A DNA stretch of 64,000 bases. Origin: Actinomycetota bacterium (lineage in GTDB: Bacteria; Actinomycetota; Acidimicrobiia; Acidimicrobiales; Ilumatobacteraceae). The stretch is from the NCBI GenBank assembly GCA_007279905.1, contig QYPH01000048.1, positions 1-64,000 on the forward strand, in the 5' to 3' direction. The notes below the pieces were generated by a model. It saw only the letters and a list, made by a program, of their open reading frames with translations, searched no databases and was not told the origin of the DNA. This document shows, piece by piece, positions 26,486 to 35,030 of the stretch. The translations under genes were made by a program, and so were the position numbers. Each line of letters starts with the position of its first letter. The stretch's first letter is position 1.

Positions 26486-27931
26486 ATGACGCTGCTCGAT
26501 TTGATGTCGGGTTTCATCGCTGAATTACGAAAAGCAGGTTTGCCCGTCAGTTTGACGGAGAACTTGGATGCGATGGAAGCCGTCAAGGAGATCCCCATTG
26601 AGGATCGTCAAGCATTTAAGTATGCGTTGGCGGCAACGCTTGTCAAGAGCAATTCGCACTGGCGAGCATTTGAGACAATTTTTGAGGTCTACTTTTCGCT
26701 GCGCGGACCGGAGCATCAAATTCCCAGCGACTTGAGCGACGCCGAAGCAGAGCTGTGGCGAGAGGAACAAGAGGCCCAGTTGCAGGGCGATGGTGCAGCC
26801 GGAAGCGGCGGCGGCATGGACTCGCTCACTCCTGAAGAGATTGCCCAGATGTTGATGCAAGCGTTGATGAATGGTGATCAAGCGATGATGCGAGCACTTG
26901 CTCGGCAATCGGTGCAACGTTTTGCAGGAATGGAGCCTGGCAGACCAGTTGGGGGCACGTATTACCTGTATCGAACATTGCGCAATCTTGACCTCGACAA
27001 CATGCTTGACAAATTGATGGAAGCAAACCGTGAACAGGCAGCACAAGAACTTACAAAGCTTGAAGAACGATTAGAGAAAGACGAATTTGAAAGTCGAATC
27101 GAGCAATTTAAGCAGGAAGTAGAAGCCGAAATTCGTAGGCGTTTGGTGGCCGACAGGGGCGCCGAGGCAATGGCCAAGACTTTGCGTAAGCCATTGCCAG
27201 AAGATGTCGAATTTATGCATGCCAACAAAGAAGAGATGCAGAGTTTGAAAAAAGCGTTGCAACCACTAACTCGCAAGTTGGCGGCAAAACTTGCGCGCAA
27301 GCGCCGACATGGACGTCGTGGTCCGCTCGATTTTCGATCCACTGTGCGTCACTCACTGAGCTATGGCGGTGTTCCCGCAGATCCGAAATTCAAGTATCCG
27401 CGCCCGTCGAAACCTGAACTGATGGTGGTGGCAGATATTTCAGGAAGCGTTGCGGCGTTTGCTCGGTTTACGTTGATGTTGGTGTACGCAATTCAGGGTC
27501 AGTTCTCGAAGGTGCGCTCGTTCGTATTCATCGACGGAATAGACGAAGTGACCGACTACTTCAAGTCGAATGTTGATATTAGCGATGCCATTCATCGAGT
27601 GAACACCGAAGCAGACGTGGTGTGGGTTGATGGGCATAGCGACTACGGTCATGCATTTGAAGTGTTTTGGGAACGATATGGCAAAGACATCAACCCGAAG
27701 ACGACGATCTTGCTCTTGGGCGATGCACGCAACAACTATCACGCAGCATCGTCATGGGTGATCAAGGAAATGCAAAAGCGCGGTCGACATGTGTACTGGC
27801 TGAATCCAGAGCCGAGAAGTTATTGGAACACTGGCGACTCAATTGTCGGCGAATACGGAAGTTTTACCGATGGTGTTTACGAGTGTCGAAACCTTCGACA
27901 ACTTGAAGCATTCGTTGAAAAACTCGCGTGA
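26486..27931 (+). CDS. VWA-domain protein (CoxE-like)
   Basis: The 481-residue protein has a long helical N-terminal part with charged segments (about 160-270) and a C-terminal von Willebrand A domain from about 310. The metal-ion-dependent adhesion site is complete: DISGS, a following Thr/Asp pair and the SDYGHAF and LLLGDARNN segments. CoxE-like proteins are partners of MoxR ATPases in metallocofactor maturation. It starts 9 bases after the ATPase gene and its stop overlaps the next start, so the three genes form one operon. The client is unknown. Confidence 0.85.
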   Translation: MTLLDLMSGFIAELRKAGLPVSLTENLDAMEAVKEIPIEDRQAFKYALAATLVKSNSHWRAFETIFEVYFSLRGPEHQIPSDLSDAEAELWREEQEAQLQGDGAAGSGGGMDSLTPEEIAQMLMQALMNGDQAMMRALARQSVQRFAGMEPGRPVGGTYYLYRTLRNLDLDNMLDKLMEANREQAAQELTKLEERLEKDEFESRIEQFKQEVEAEIRRRLVADRGAEAMAKTLRKPLPEDVEFMHANKEEMQSLKKALQPLTRKLAAKLARKRRHGRRGPLDFRSTVRHSLSYGGVPADPKFKYPRPSKPELMVVADISGSVAAFARFTLMLVYAIQGQFSKVRSFVFIDGIDEVTDYFKSNVDISDAIHRVNTEADVVWVDGHSDYGHAFEVFWERYGKDINPKTTILLLGDARNNYHAASSWVIKEMQKRGRHVYWLNPEPRSYWNTGDSIVGEYGSFTDGVYECRNLRQLEAFVEKLA

Positions 27932-28581
27932 GTCTGACTCGGATCATTTTGGTTCGTCACGGCGAATCGGTGGTGATGGTGAAAAGGATTCTTGGTGGAC
28001 CTCGTTCGTGTACAGGCTTGAGTCAATTGGGTGAGATTCAGGCTGCAGCCTTGCGCAAGCGCCTTGAATCGACAGGAGAGATACAGCCTGATGTGTTGTA
28101 TTCGAGTGCATATCCGCGTGCACTGCAAACCGCACAGATAATTGCGCCGGCATTTGCGGGTCTCGAGATCAATGTTGAGGCTGGGTTTGGCGAACACGAT
28201 CCTGGTCCGCAATGTGACGGAATGACGTATGTAGATTTTATTGCCAAGTATGGGAGACCCAATTGGGGTGGTGATCCCAACGCCGTGTTTTTTCCTGGTG
28301 GCGAGACGATCGCGCAATTTCATTCGCGAGTGGCGACCGCATTTGACAAAGTGGTGAAAGAGCATTACGAAAAGACAATTGTTGTGGCGTGTCACGCTGG
28401 CGTGGTGGACGCAGTGATCCGACGACACCTCAAGACTCCGCAAACGGGTGCTTTTGAGATGCATACCAAGAACTGTTCACTGACTGAGTTGGTGGAAATT
28501 CGAGCCGATCACTGGATGTTGATGCGCTACAACGATCATGCACATCTACAAGGTTTGCCTGTCGCCACAAATATTGATTGA
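27928..28581 (+). CDS. Histidine phosphatase family protein
   Basis: The 217-residue protein is of the phosphoglycerate-mutase-like superfamily. The phospho-accepting His is in LVRHGESVV, the second Arg in YSSAYPRALQTA, Glu in HDPGPQCDG context and the second His in VVACHAGVVDAV. Substrates in this family range from sugar phosphates to proteins, and none can be named here. The GTG start overlaps the VWA stop (GTGA), which suggests a common task with the MoxR/VWA pair. Confidence 0.85.
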   Translation: MSLTRIILVRHGESVVMVKRILGGPRSCTGLSQLGEIQAAALRKRLESTGEIQPDVLYSSAYPRALQTAQIIAPAFAGLEINVEAGFGEHDPGPQCDGMTYVDFIAKYGRPNWGGDPNAVFFPGGETIAQFHSRVATAFDKVVKEHYEKTIVVACHAGVVDAVIRRHLKTPQTGAFEMHTKNCSLTELVEIRADHWMLMRYNDHAHLQGLPVATNID

Positions 28582-28611
28582 GTGCGCACGCTATAACCTA
28601 GGGGCACTCTC

Positions 28612-30111
28612 ATGGGACCACAGCGTCAATTCACACAACAGTCAACACGACAAGCTAAACGGCCCAGAGTTGTAGTCGTGGGTGCTGGTTCGGCTGGAGC
28701 CGTTATCGCAACACGCTTGTCGCAGGATTCAAGTATCGATGTGCTGTTGCTGGAGTCGGGACCTGACGTCACCTCTGCACAGGAAGACGTTGGCATTATG
28801 AGCACAAATTTTGTTGATGCCCTTGATGTATCGAGCCGCAATTTGCGAATACCTGTGCGACGCACGGTTGCTCAAGACGTCAGTGAATATGTGAGGGGCA
28901 TAGGCACAGGTGGCAGCTCGAGTGTAAATGCAATGGTTGGCATGTGGGGAATGGCAAGCGATTATGACAGATGGGCTCGCGATTTGGGATGCGATGGCTG
29001 GTCGTGGAGCGATGTTGCTCCAATATTTGCAAGCCTGCCAATTCCGATGCACACAACTCTGCAATCGGAGTGGGGAAATGTAGATCGAGCACTTGTTGAT
29101 GCGGCAATTGACATGGGATTTGAACGCCGAGACGACATGAGCATGGCACCACTTTGCGCTCGTGGTGCTGGGTCGGTGTCGCTGACATGCGCTGGTGGTC
29201 GGCGCGCATCAGTAAACGACGTCTATCTGGAGCCAGCGAGATCGAGAGCCAACCTGGAGATTCGGGGTAATGCGACTGTTGATCGACTTCTTGTGAATGG
29301 ATCTCACGTGGTGGGTGTGCAATTGGTGAATGGAGACGACGTTGACGCCGATGTCGTGGTGGTGTGTGCTGGTGCAATTGCTACGCCACAAATATTGTTG
29401 CGCTCAAAGATTCAGCGAGATGGTATTGGCCGTGGAGTAAAGGATCACCCAGCAGTTTCGTTTACTCTTGCGCTCAACGAACCGAGTGTCGCCCAATTTG
29501 CAGTATCGGCACTGTTGAGGTCGACATCAACAACTGCAGGCGGTGACGAGAGAGGCAATATTCATCTGTTGCCACTCAATCATGTTGGGTCACACGAGCC
29601 ACATTTTGGAGCGATGTTTGGTGCCTTGATGAGGGTTCGCTCGAAGGGGAGCATCACGCTTGACGATGCAACAAATGCATTGGATGTTGAATTGAACATG
29701 TTGAGTGATGAACGCGATGTATTGGCAATGCAAGAAGCGACATCGATGTTGATCGACATGGTTCATCAACCGGCATTTTCGACAATGAGTGAAGCCGTAA
29801 CCTGTGATGATGAAGGTACACCTGTGTCGGTGTTGGTAGACATGAGCAGTGATCAATTGCAAAAGTGGTTGATCACCCACGTTGGTTCGTATTCACACAT
29901 TGGGTGCTCAAGCAAAATGGGTGCGGTGACCGATGAAGATGCCGTGGTCGACACCGACGGCAAAATTATCGGCTATGACGGCGTATGGGTGTGTGACGCT
30001 TCAATCTTTCCCGATTTGCCAACTGGTAACACTCATTTGCCCGTGGTGATGATGGCCGAGCGCATCTCGACTCGAATACATGCGGCAGTCACAACAAATT
30101 ACGACCAATGA
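28612..30111 (+). CDS. GMC-family FAD oxidoreductase
   Basis: The 499-residue flavoprotein starts with the FAD-binding fold VVVVGAGSAGAVIATRLS, followed by LLLESG. The GIGTGGSSSVNAMVGMWG segment is the GMC flavin signature, and the C-terminal part has HIGCSSKMG and VCDASIFPDLPTGNTHLPVVMMAE. The usual catalytic His lies near HIGC. GMC enzymes oxidise alcohols such as choline, glucose or sterols; the substrate is not evident. AGGGG lies 7 bases before the ATG. Its 3' end overlaps glpK, encoded on the other strand, by 13 bases. Confidence 0.88.
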   Translation: MGPQRQFTQQSTRQAKRPRVVVVGAGSAGAVIATRLSQDSSIDVLLLESGPDVTSAQEDVGIMSTNFVDALDVSSRNLRIPVRRTVAQDVSEYVRGIGTGGSSSVNAMVGMWGMASDYDRWARDLGCDGWSWSDVAPIFASLPIPMHTTLQSEWGNVDRALVDAAIDMGFERRDDMSMAPLCARGAGSVSLTCAGGRRASVNDVYLEPARSRANLEIRGNATVDRLLVNGSHVVGVQLVNGDDVDADVVVVCAGAIATPQILLRSKIQRDGIGRGVKDHPAVSFTLALNEPSVAQFAVSALLRSTSTTAGGDERGNIHLLPLNHVGSHEPHFGAMFGALMRVRSKGSITLDDATNALDVELNMLSDERDVLAMQEATSMLIDMVHQPAFSTMSEAVTCDDEGTPVSVLVDMSSDQLQKWLITHVGSYSHIGCSSKMGAVTDEDAVVDTDGKIIGYDGVWVCDASIFPDLPTGNTHLPVVMMAERISTRIHAAVTTNYDQ

Positions 30112-31577
30112 CGACTGCGTTCTACAGCACGTTTCCATGTTGAGTAGTCGCTCTCGGTCGCGGCGTTTGGATGGGGTGTGAACGTACGATCCAGTTTCCA
30201 CGAATTGCTGATTGACTGCAATGAAGGCCATACTCCCTCTGCTAATCCTGCGAGGTATGCAGCACCAAGCGAAGTAGTTTCCAGATCTTGTGGTCGCACA
30301 ACGCTGACGCCAAGTTGATCGGCCTGCATTTGCAGCATCATGTCCATCACTGCAGCACCTCCATCGACACGCATGTCAACAAGGGGTACACCAGTTGCGC
30401 GAACCATTGCCTCAACTACATCGCGCGTTTGAAATGCCATTGACTGCACAACAGCCCGAGCAAAATGCGCGCGACTGGTGCCCCGTGTAATACCGCAGAT
30501 GATGCCTCTCGCGTGTGGGTCCCACCACGGGCTTCCAAGTCCGGTGAATGCTGGAACGACGACGACTCCGCCACTATCGGGAACCGATGCTGCGAGTGGC
30601 CCAACATCGGATGCACTGTCGATGATGTTGATGCCATCGCGAAGCCATTGAACGGCACTGCCAGTGACAAAGATTGATCCTTCAAGTGCATACGTCGGTT
30701 TGCCAGAACCAAGATCCCACGCCACGGTGGTGAGCATGCCGTCGATCGGTGGCGGGCAAGTCGTGCCAACGTTCATCAAAACAAAACTGCCAGTGCCGTA
30801 TGTGTTTTTGCTGCTTCCGATATCGAAACAAGCTTGACCAAACAGTGCTGCTTGTTGGTCGCCAGCGATTCCAGAAATTGGGATTCCGCTTGGAATGTTG
30901 AAATCGTTGGATGCGTTAAGACCTGCGACAGTGTTTCCGCACCTACCACTCGATGGCACCACTGTTGGCAGGGAATCGATTGGGACATTGAATGTGCTGC
31001 AGAGTTCTTGGCTCCAATGCATGTTTGCAATGTCGAACAACATGGTGCGACTTGCATTGGTTGGGTCGGTAACAAACGATTTTCCGCCAGTGAGATTCCA
31101 AATGATCCATGAATCGATGGTGCCAATGGCCAAGTTGGTTGTAAGCGGAATCTGGCCGTTGTCAATCATCCATTGAATTTTGGATCCGGAAAAATAGGGA
31201 TCGAGCACAAGACCGGTAATGGCGCGAACGCGAGCAAGCATGGGTTGCAACTCGTGGCAACGGTCGGCAGTGCGGCGGTCTTGCCACACGATTGCGCGAC
31301 CAAACGGTATGCCGGTCGACTTGTCCCATGCAACAACTGTCTCGCGCTGGTTGGTGATGCCTATTGCAGTGATTGGTACATCTAGTAGAGCGACAACTTC
31401 GCTCAATGTCTGGAGTACAGCAGACCAAATTTCGAGTGCGTCGTGTTCGACCCATCCTGGTTGCGGGAAATACTGGGGAAACTCGCGGTAACTTGCGATC
31501 GATGGACGACCATCAGCGAAAACTGCTCGGGACCGCACACCCGTCGTGCCTGCGTCGATGGCAACTACAACGCTCAT
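30099..31577 (-). CDS. glpK: Glycerol kinase
   Basis: The 492-residue FGGY-family kinase makes glycerol 3-phosphate from glycerol and ATP. It has VAIDAGTTGVRSRAVF, GITNQRETVVAW, AIVWQDRRT, the glycerol-site GDQQAALFGQ and YGTGSFVLMNVG. PGWVEHDALEIW near residue 40 is typical. The frame is open for 151 codons upstream through the lipoprotein gene, but the family starts at the ATG at 31577. It begins only 5 bases after the lipoprotein stop, so it is likely co-transcribed with the two-component genes. No glpF or glpD is near. Confidence 0.92.
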   Translation of the reverse strand: MSVVVAIDAGTTGVRSRAVFADGRPSIASYREFPQYFPQPGWVEHDALEIWSAVLQTLSEVVALLDVPITAIGITNQRETVVAWDKSTGIPFGRAIVWQDRRTADRCHELQPMLARVRAITGLVLDPYFSGSKIQWMIDNGQIPLTTNLAIGTIDSWIIWNLTGGKSFVTDPTNASRTMLFDIANMHWSQELCSTFNVPIDSLPTVVPSSGRCGNTVAGLNASNDFNIPSGIPISGIAGDQQAALFGQACFDIGSSKNTYGTGSFVLMNVGTTCPPPIDGMLTTVAWDLGSGKPTYALEGSIFVTGSAVQWLRDGINIIDSASDVGPLAASVPDSGGVVVVPAFTGLGSPWWDPHARGIICGITRGTSRAHFARAVVQSMAFQTRDVVEAMVRATGVPLVDMRVDGGAAVMDMMLQMQADQLGVSVVRPQDLETTSLGAAYLAGLAEGVWPSLQSISNSWKLDRTFTPHPNAATESDYSTWKRAVERSRHWS

Positions 31578-31582
31578 GAGCG

Positions 31583-31744
31583 CTACTTGCCGTTCAGTTC
31601 GGTCTGTCGCGATGGGTCGATGTCGCGTGGAGATGGGTCGGTGCGGATGCCGCAAGCAGACAGCGCGCACGCAGCCAGAGCAACGCCAAGAAGCACAAGA
31701 ATTTTGCGTCGTTCGCGTCGTTTGCTTCGAGTGGTCAATCTCAT
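31583..31744 (-). CDS. 53-residue lipoprotein resembling the start of an LpqB/GerMN lipoprotein
   Basis: This short frame encodes a basic N-region (TTRSKRRERRK), a hydrophobic core (ILVLLGVALAACA) and the lipobox LSAC with Cys at residue 31. About 22 mature residues follow, GIRTDPSPRDIDPSRQTELNGK, then a stop. C-G-I-x-T-D-x-S-P-R-x-I is how actinobacterial GerMN lipoproteins begin, and LpqB sits after MtrB in the same place. The ATG overlaps the sensor kinase stop (ATGA, 31741-31744), so it is translated by coupling. The GerMN and beta-propeller parts are missing, with glpK in their place. It is either a minimal lipoprotein or a truncated remnant. Confidence 0.7.
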   Translation of the reverse strand: MRLTTRSKRRERRKILVLLGVALAACALSACGIRTDPSPRDIDPSRQTELNGK

Positions 31745-33258
31745 GCGCTTGCCTCAGTAGTTGGCAGCGACTTTTCTGGCACTGTGCTGGCGACAAAAAT
31801 ATCGAGTTCCACGATAAATCGCGCTCCGCGAATACCATCAGTTCTGTTTTCGGCCCAAATGCTTCCGGAGTGCAGTGCGACATGCTCGGCGGCAAGTGCA
31901 AGACCGAGGCCAGCACCTTCCGATCCGGCACGTTGACCGGCAGACCCACCACGAGAAAATCTTTCAAAGATCTTTTCTTCCTCGCCATCAATGAGTCCGC
32001 TTCCATCGTCTTCAACAATGACCCAAACATGCGACATAGTTGGGTCGTCGTCGGCTAGCTGAATAACGATTTTTGGCTTACCACCGCTGTGGATACGGGC
32101 ATTGTCGATGAGGTTTGCAAAGACACGCGCAAGTCTGCGCTTGTCGCCCTGAACCAATATTTGTTCGGAAGCAGATGCATAGACAATGTCGGTGCGAGGC
32201 AGCGAACTTACTGCGATGGCTTGGCGCACAAATTCAATAAGCACGAGCGGTTCGTTGATTAATCGGATAGCACCCGCATCAAATCGAGATATTTCAAGCA
32301 AGTCTTCCACTAAGCCTTGAAAGCGAGTTACATCACCAATCAACAAGTCGAGAGCAGCCTGAGACCGTTCTGGCAATTCATCGCGACGCGAGTGCATGAC
32401 TTGGGCGGATGCGGCAAGTGTCATCAGTGGCGAGCGCAACTCATGGCTGACGTCAGAGGTAAATCTTGCATCGCGCTCGACTCGCATTTGTAATGTCTCG
32501 ACCATGTCGTTGAACGCGGTGGTGAGTGCCTGCAGATCTCGATCCTGCGTAGTTTCGAGCCGTGTATCAAAACGTCCTTGGGCAATTGCTTTGGCGGCTT
32601 GTGCTGCTTGGACAAGTGGTTGCACAGTGCGTCCAGAGACGAGTAGTCCTAATCCGATACCGACGGCGGTGGTGATTGCGCCAGAAAGCAAAAGTGCGAT
32701 CAACACGCTACGAAGAGCATCTTGGGTTTGGCGAAGAGATTCGAGTTCGAAGTAGACGGCATTGACTTGTTCGAGTGGAATACCAACGATGAGCGCAGTG
32801 TTTTGCGCATGATCAACAATCATGTTGGCGGCCCTCAGGTCGGTAATAACACGAGTCTTGAGCGACGTTGGAATATCGGCTTGGGTAAAATTTTTCGAGT
32901 TGCTTGTCCAGACACCACCGATGTAGACCAAGCGTTGGGCAGAACCGAATTGTTCGAGTGCGCCAATGACATCAGTCGGATTGGCAAGTAAATCATTTTG
33001 GACTCGCTTTGCATTTGCAAAGGCTTGATTGATCTCGGCAGTCTCGCGCTGTTGGACAAAACTGCTGCGCGTGAAGCCATACGTGGTGATTGCCAGCACG
33101 GCCGACAGGATCATGGCACCGGCGCCGAAGGAAACAAGGATTCGGTGCCGCAAGCCAATGCGACGAGGCAAGAGACTCAGAGTCAAATTGCGGATTATGC
33201 GTCGGGCTCGTGTGCGCCGATAACGCGGCGGTCGTGTTTTTGTATTTTCGCTATTCAC
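31741..33258 (-). CDS. mtrB: Sensor histidine kinase, MtrB-like
   Basis: The 505-residue membrane kinase has helices at about 38-62 and 184-207 flanking a periplasmic sensor domain. A HAMP segment (208-260) and the dimerisation domain with His272 in DVSHELRSPLMTL follow. The ATPase has N box NLIDNARIHS, G1 EDDGSGL and G2 GAGLGLALA. Gene order, regulator-kinase-lipoprotein, matches MtrA-MtrB-LpqB, which controls cell-wall and division genes in actinobacteria. It overlaps the regulator gene by 4 bases. The stimulus is unknown. Confidence 0.85.
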   Translation of the reverse strand: MNSENTKTRPPRYRRTRARRIIRNLTLSLLPRRIGLRHRILVSFGAGAMILSAVLAITTYGFTRSSFVQQRETAEINQAFANAKRVQNDLLANPTDVIGALEQFGSAQRLVYIGGVWTSNSKNFTQADIPTSLKTRVITDLRAANMIVDHAQNTALIVGIPLEQVNAVYFELESLRQTQDALRSVLIALLLSGAITTAVGIGLGLLVSGRTVQPLVQAAQAAKAIAQGRFDTRLETTQDRDLQALTTAFNDMVETLQMRVERDARFTSDVSHELRSPLMTLAASAQVMHSRRDELPERSQAALDLLIGDVTRFQGLVEDLLEISRFDAGAIRLINEPLVLIEFVRQAIAVSSLPRTDIVYASASEQILVQGDKRRLARVFANLIDNARIHSGGKPKIVIQLADDDPTMSHVWVIVEDDGSGLIDGEEEKIFERFSRGGSAGQRAGSEGAGLGLALAAEHVALHSGSIWAENRTDGIRGARFIVELDIFVASTVPEKSLPTTEASA

Positions 33259-33935
33259 GACTGCAGGCGATAGCCGAGTCCGCGAACTGTGACCACATGT
33301 GTTGGCTCTGCTGGGTCTACTTCCACTTTCATGCGCAACCGCCGAATATGAACATCGACTAATCGTCCATCACCAAAATATCCGTGACCCCAAACTTTAT
33401 CGAGCAATACTTCACGACTGAACACACCGTTTGGATCGTGAGCGAGCTCACACAACAAACGAAATTCGGTTTTTGTGAGCGGCACCTCTTTGCCATCGAG
33501 AGTAACTTTTCCTTCATCTGGAATGATTTCGAGATTTCCGAACACGAGTTTGGAGTGTCCTGGTGCAGATGGACGAACTCGTCGAAGTAGTGCACGGATG
33601 CGCGCGGAAAGTTCTTTTGGTGCAAAAGGCTTGGTGAGGTAGTCGTCGGCGCCGGCTTCAAGACCAGCGACAACATCGTGCGTGTCTATGCGTGCAGTAA
33701 CCATGACTATCGGGACATCGCTGATTTTGCGGATCGTGCGGCATAACTCGAATCCGTCGATGCCAGGCAGCATGATGTCGATGAGGACCACGTCTGCAGG
33801 GGATGACTGGAAAATTGTGATCGCGTCTTCGCCGGTTGGTGCTTCGTCAACAATCCAACCTTCGTCTTCCAATGCAAGTTTGACTGACGCTCTAATGCGC
33901 TCATCGTCTTCAACGGTTAAGACACGAATCGTCAT
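33255..33935 (-). CDS. mtrA: OmpR-family response regulator, MtrA-like
   Basis: The 226-residue regulator has a receiver domain with the acidic pair in VEDDE, phospho-acceptor D53 in LIDIMLPGIDG, Thr in VMVTAR and Lys in YLTKPF. A winged-helix domain follows (LTKTEFRLLCELAHDPNGVFSR, DVHIRRLRMKVE, VRGLGYRL). Receiver residues around GLEAGADDYLTKPFAPKEL are close to MtrA. It is the first gene of the regulator-kinase-lipoprotein-glpK unit. No ribosome binding site is obvious; TAAGTA lies 8 bases before the ATG. Confidence 0.88.
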   Translation of the reverse strand: MTIRVLTVEDDERIRASVKLALEDEGWIVDEAPTGEDAITIFQSSPADVVLIDIMLPGIDGFELCRTIRKISDVPIVMVTARIDTHDVVAGLEAGADDYLTKPFAPKELSARIRALLRRVRPSAPGHSKLVFGNLEIIPDEGKVTLDGKEVPLTKTEFRLLCELAHDPNGVFSREVLLDKVWGHGYFGDGRLVDVHIRRLRMKVEVDPAEPTHVVTVRGLGYRLQS

Positions 33936-33946
33936 GGCTTCAATAC

Positions 33947-34750
33947 TTACCGATCACGGGCGCTGGAAGCCAAAATAAGGGTGGAGAGTTGGCGAAAGAT
34001 TTGCGGAGGCGAAACCAGTACTTGGGCTGGTCGGATGGCATTGCCCTCGAAGTCACCGGTTTGGCACCCTGCCTCACGGGCGATCAAGTCGCCAGCCGCA
34101 ATGTCCCACGAGTGGAGATTCTCCTCAAAGTAGGCATCGAACCTGCCACATGCGACGAAACACATGTCGATGGATGCTGCACCAAATCGGCGAATGTCGC
34201 GAACTTGGTGAATGAACCGTGCAACTCGTGTGGCCTGAAGAGTGCGTTGATCGGCGGCGTAACTAAATCCGGTGCAGACAAGTGCCTTCGACACGTCATC
34301 GAGGGGATTGCAGCGGATCGGTGCGCCGTTACAAAAGGCTCCGCCGCCGCGTGTGGCAAAAAACATTTCGTCAAGAGCCGGAATGTATACCGCTCCAGCA
34401 ATTGGCCCTTGCTCGTCGACTGCGCCAATAGAAACCGCCCATGTTGGCAGTGCATACAAAAAATTTGTCGTTCCATCTATCGGGTCGATATGCCAGGTGA
34501 TACCAGAAGTGCCCGAATGGCTCGCACCTTCTTCGCCAATGATCGCATCGTCGGGTCGCATCGATTCAAGTCCTTGCACGATCATCACTTCGGATGCTTT
34601 ATCGAATTCGGTCACCATGTCGGTGGCTGTTGATTTGGTTTGCACATTCTGTAAACCGTTGCGACGCCCCTCTAAGGCCATCGCACCAGCTTGTCTTGCC
34701 AATGTCGTAGCAGTATGCAGTAATTGAGTAGTGAGATTGCTAGTTGTCAT
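33947..34750 (-). CDS. Inositol monophosphatase family protein
   Basis: The 267-residue phosphatase has the metal-binding motifs IIGEEG (about 71-75), DPIDGTTNF (89-97) and WDIAAGDLIAREAG near the C-terminus. Members hydrolyse inositol phosphate, histidinol phosphate or 3'-phosphoadenosine 5'-phosphate; the sequence alone does not decide. The ATG at 34750 is chosen because homology starts just after it; an in-frame start 14 codons earlier lies in the neighbouring gene. It overlaps the end of the small membrane-protein gene by 11 bases. Confidence 0.87.
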   Translation of the reverse strand: MTTSNLTTQLLHTATTLARQAGAMALEGRRNGLQNVQTKSTATDMVTEFDKASEVMIVQGLESMRPDDAIIGEEGASHSGTSGITWHIDPIDGTTNFLYALPTWAVSIGAVDEQGPIAGAVYIPALDEMFFATRGGGAFCNGAPIRCNPLDDVSKALVCTGFSYAADQRTLQATRVARFIHQVRDIRRFGAASIDMCFVACGRFDAYFEENLHSWDIAAGDLIAREAGCQTGDFEGNAIRPAQVLVSPPQIFRQLSTLILASSARDR

Positions 34751-35009
34751 CAAGTTCACGCCATTCTCCGACCGCGCGCAACACCAAAACACTCACGACT
34801 GCCATTCCAAGTGCTCCAATGATCGCCCCAGAAAATAAACCAATGCCGGTACCAACTGAGCATGTGCCAGCACATTGCAAGTCGACAAGCGCAAAGCCGA
34901 TTGCTGCACCTGCCGCACCAGCTATCAGCACCCCAACAAAGGCAACCACTCGTGCAAATGGTGAAGGGAGTGCGGAAAGGGCGCGCTTGTCGGTGGGGGA
35001 TTGTTGCAC
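34740..35009 (-). CDS. Small two-helix membrane protein
   Basis: I do not recognise this 89-residue protein. After a polar N-terminus it has two hydrophobic helices rich in Gly and Ala (VVAFVGVLIAGAAGAAIGFA and GIGLFSGAIIGALGMAVV). The loop between them has two Cys in QCAGTCS that could form a disulfide if outside. The frame is open 16 codons upstream, but the GTG at 35009, with TACGCT 6 bases upstream on the minus strand, is preferred. It overlaps the phosphatase start by 11 bases, so both are probably in one unit. Confidence 0.65.
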   Translation of the reverse strand: MQQSPTDKRALSALPSPFARVVAFVGVLIAGAAGAAIGFALVDLQCAGTCSVGTGIGLFSGAIIGALGMAVVSVLVLRAVGEWRELDDN

Positions 35010-35030
35010 CCGATTAGCGTAGTTGTTGTT
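35010..35030. promoter_or_regulatory. Shared divergent promoter between membrane gene and dinB
   Basis: The 21-base gap contains TAGCGTA at 35015-35021. Read on the plus strand TAGCGT is a -10 box 10 bases before the dinB GTG. Read on the minus strand TACGCT is a -10 box 6 bases before the other GTG. The boxes overlap by five bases. One symmetric element would thus drive both leaderless transcripts. Confidence 0.5.

Noticed and set aside
31578-32030. Extended glpK start 151 codons upstream
   Set aside because: The extension runs antiframe through the lipoprotein and kinase genes. Glycerol kinase homology starts at the ATG at 31577.
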